Assembly (NCBI RefSeq): GCF_044751345.1
Contig: NZ_JBIWXY010000001.1
Location: forward strand, 930,001-994,000
DNA: 64,000 nt
Source: Methylobacillus methanolivorans
Lineage (GTDB): Bacteria > Pseudomonadota > Gammaproteobacteria > Burkholderiales > Methylophilaceae
Direction of reading: 5' to 3'
The notes below the pieces were generated by a model. That model saw nothing but the letters and a program-made list of their open reading frames with translations, was not told where the DNA came from and ran no database searches. Positions 61,980 through 64,000 of this stretch are shown here, in pieces. How positions within the stretch are numbered: position 1 is the stretch's first letter; the number at the start of each line of letters is the position of its first letter. The position numbers and the translations under genes were made by a program.

Positions 61980-64000
61980 TCACGGCAGTTCACATAACTT
62001 GCCTAAGGCCATGAAATAAACTGCCTTGCGCAAGGGAATGCCCTCATCGGCAAACAATGCTGCATACCCAGCAAGTTGCTCTTCATAGGCCATCGCTGCC
62101 GTGAGCATCATGCCAACATCAGCATCGGCAGGTAAGCGTGTTGATTTATAATCAATAATCCAACGCTCGCCTTGCTCAATAAAGCAACGATCAACCACTT
62201 GCGGCTTGAATCCAGTTTCCCCTATATGGCCCATCGCAAGCTCAGCAGCGGCCTCTGGTCGAGGCGATAGCACCCAGCGACCATCCGCGCTTTGCAAGGT
62301 CAACGTCAGCAATTGCAATACTTGCGCGGCTGCCGCCTCGGCAACATCAAGTGCATGTCCTTGCCTGGCCAGCCAGCGCATCATCGCGGGTTGTAGCCTA
62401 GGCAAGCGTGTTAGCCAGCTGTCAAAGTCGGGATTGGCTGCAATCAGCTCCACATATTGATGCGCCAGTGTGCCGATATGCGCCTCCAATCCAGCTTGCC
62501 TACCGAGCACCGACGTTTCGCCATGTGCTTGACCGGAGGAAATTGCCTCGTGCCTGTTCTCGGCATAGATAGCAGGTAGCCCAGGCTCGGCAACGCGAAT
62601 CAACTTGGGGATGAAATCAGCGAGCGCTACCCCCTGTGGAGTTGGCTGCGCTGGCTGTGCATCTTGTGCAGCGACCTCGATAAATTGCCCCGCCAAGTGT
62701 GGCCAGAGCGAATCGAGGAACGTCCCGCTGGCTGGCTTCAGCTCCCCTTTGGCATTGGGGCTGACGCTACCCAACAAGTGCAGGCAGCGTTCAGTACGGG
62801 TAGCCGCCACATATAGCACCCGCGCACTTTCATGATCAGCACGCTCTTTTTCCAGCATTTTGAGATAACTGTAAGGACTAGGCTCATCGCGCCCGCTTGC
62901 ACCTTTGGGGATAAACGGAGCCGTCACCAATTCAGTGCTGACGCCATGTGCAGTTTCCACCGCCACTTCCTCCCACAGCAATAATGGCGTTTCACCATTG
63001 CGCGGGCGGCGCTCCAAGCCGGGCAAGATCACAGTATCAAACTCCAGCCCCTTGGACTTGTGGATGGTCATGAACTGCAACTGCCCATTGGCCTGTATAT
63101 CGGGTGCGGCATAGAGCTTTTCTACTTCTTGCACCAAGCGCTCCAGGCTAAAACGGCCTTGTTGATCAAGCTGGTCAACGAGGGCAAAAAACGCCTCCAC
63201 ATCGGTAATATCGCTAGCCTGCCAGAGAGATTGCGCCCCGCCCAGCATGAGCCAGGCACTTTCCAGCCAGCGACTCAATGGCATGCGCCCTTGCTGCCCC
63301 AGCGCTTCTGTCAACACTTGCACAACATGGTGGCTACGCTGACGGCCATCCTCGCTCATACCCGCCAGCACAGCACTATCATGCAGCAATGACCAGATGG
63401 TGCGATAGCGCTCACGCCCAGCCAAAACATGCAGGTCAGCTAGCTGCAAGCCACACCAAGGCGCACGCAGCATGGCCAGCCAATTGACGCGATCGGCACG
63501 CTGTAACAAGGCATGCGTCAAGGCCAGCAGGTCCTGCACACTTTGGCGCCCGGCAAGTTGCTCTATTTCTACGGCCTGGAAATGCAGGTCAGGATGGTGG
63601 CGGCGAATTTCTGCCACCAGTGTGTCAAGGTGCGCCCGTGCCCGCACCAGCACGGCAATACTGGCGGCGGGCTTGCTCGCCCAGGTTTGGCGGATGATCT
63701 CGACGACCCGAGCCGCCTCACGCATGCGCAATGCCTCTGCATCGTGGTCCGGCCCGGCAATCAGTGGATGTACCACCACGCCAGCATCAGCCTCCGCTGC
63801 ACGCGTCGCCACGAATTCACGGTAATGAATCGCGCCCTGTACCACGCTATCCTCTGCGGGGAACACATGCTTGAAGGTAGCATTGATCCAATCCACTACC
63901 GGCGGGGATGATCGGTTGTTGCGGCAAAGCTGCAAGCGCTCCAGCGGCAAATCACCTATGCCCTCTTCCGCCACTTCCAGGAACAGGCCAACATTGGCCT
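61980..64000 (-). CDS. AddA-like UvrD helicase-nuclease (3' part, runs off right edge)
   Basis: About 673 C-terminal residues of a larger protein; the frame is open to the window end, so the ATPase core and start are missing. It has UvrD-type C-terminal helicase motifs: QLCRNNRSSPPVVDWIN, FMTIHKSKGLEFDTVILPGL (motif V) and RVLYVAATRTERCLHLLG (motif VI). The C-terminal PD-(D/E)xK nuclease has IIDYKSTRLPADADV with the metal-binding Asp and Lys and a tyrosine-rich helix after it. This is the layout of AddA/RecB-like double-strand-break repair nucleases. The partner gene is not in the window. Confidence 0.88.
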   Translation of the reverse strand, partial: ANVGLFLEVAEEGIGDLPLERLQLCRNNRSSPPVVDWINATFKHVFPAEDSVVQGAIHYREFVATRAAEADAGVVVHPLIAGPDHDAEALRMREAARVVEIIRQTWASKPAASIAVLVRARAHLDTLVAEIRRHHPDLHFQAVEIEQLAGRQSVQDLLALTHALLQRADRVNWLAMLRAPWCGLQLADLHVLAGRERYRTIWSLLHDSAVLAGMSEDGRQRSHHVVQVLTEALGQQGRMPLSRWLESAWLMLGGAQSLWQASDITDVEAFFALVDQLDQQGRFSLERLVQEVEKLYAAPDIQANGQLQFMTIHKSKGLEFDTVILPGLERRPRNGETPLLLWEEVAVETAHGVSTELVTAPFIPKGASGRDEPSPYSYLKMLEKERADHESARVLYVAATRTERCLHLLGSVSPNAKGELKPASGTFLDSLWPHLAGQFIEVAAQDAQPAQPTPQGVALADFIPKLIRVAEPGLPAIYAENRHEAISSGQAHGETSVLGRQAGLEAHIGTLAHQYVELIAANPDFDSWLTRLPRLQPAMMRWLARQGHALDVAEAAAAQVLQLLTLTLQSADGRWVLSPRPEAAAELAMGHIGETGFKPQVVDRCFIEQGERWIIDYKSTRLPADADVGMMLTAAMAYEEQLAGYAALFADEGIPLRKAVYFMALGKLCELP

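Overview
The window looks like the chromosome of a betaproteobacterium, most likely a methylotroph of the family Methylophilaceae (Methylobacillus- or Methylovorus-like). The support is a XoxF-type (lanthanide-type) methanol/ethanol dehydrogenase, the leuC-entericidin-leuD-leuB-asd-fimV order on one strand, two PEP-CTERM (exosortase-sorted) proteins, and the yhdP-nitrilase-tldD run. Family assignment comes from gene content only. No rRNA, tRNA, CRISPR array, insertion sequence or prophage was seen. Most of the window is ordinary core chromosome.

Layout. 1-10422 (all minus): arginine synthesis (argD, argF, argG), a nucleoside phosphorylase (ppnP), YajQ, leucine synthesis (leuC, leuD, leuB) with a tiny entericidin lipoprotein between leuC and leuD, asd, and the 5' part of fimV running off the left edge. 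10423-17718: a small transcript unit with a 28-codon ORF, a Rieske oxygenase, an EamA transporter, a lipoprotein, a NarL-type two-component pair and three small or unknown genes. 17780-26369: an orphan xoxF-like gene divergent from a PEP-CTERM gene across a compact double promoter with a Fur-like box, then a Na/phosphate transporter, a methyltransferase, a sorbosone-dehydrogenase-like lipoprotein and an HD-GYP protein. 26370-36088: glnE, acs, a DUF442 protein, a fused HAD phosphatase/mannitol-1-phosphate dehydrogenase, a histidine-kinase remnant, an ETHE1-like persulfide dioxygenase and a Crp/Fnr regulator.

36091-39879 (minus) is a red-light sensing operon: heme oxygenase makes biliverdin, a bacteriophytochrome kinase binds it, and a single-domain response regulator plus a kinase-like protein with a degenerate ATPase region follow. 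40132-43352: prfC, ychJ and a glycosyltransferase. 43339-46874 is a Cpx-like envelope-stress module: cpxA and cpxR, a divergent CpxP/Spy-like gene, and an EF-hand protein. TTTAC repeats at exact 10-bp steps sit upstream of both plus-strand genes. 46931-60709: an unknown gene, yheS, yhdP, a nitrilase-family amidase, tldD, a DUF2934 protein with a histone-like tail, mfd and a DedA protein. 60855-64000 (minus): a choice-of-anchor-A PEP-CTERM gene with a good sigma-54 promoter, and the 3' part of an AddA-like helicase-nuclease.

The most notable signals are regulatory and architectural: the TTTAC-N5-TTTAC arrays linking the Cpx-like genes to the EF-hand gene, the shared Fur-like operator between xoxF and a PEP-CTERM gene, the sigma-54 promoter of the second PEP-CTERM gene, the fused mannitol-synthesis enzyme, and the kinase-like protein ending the phytochrome operon. 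None could be searched against databases here.
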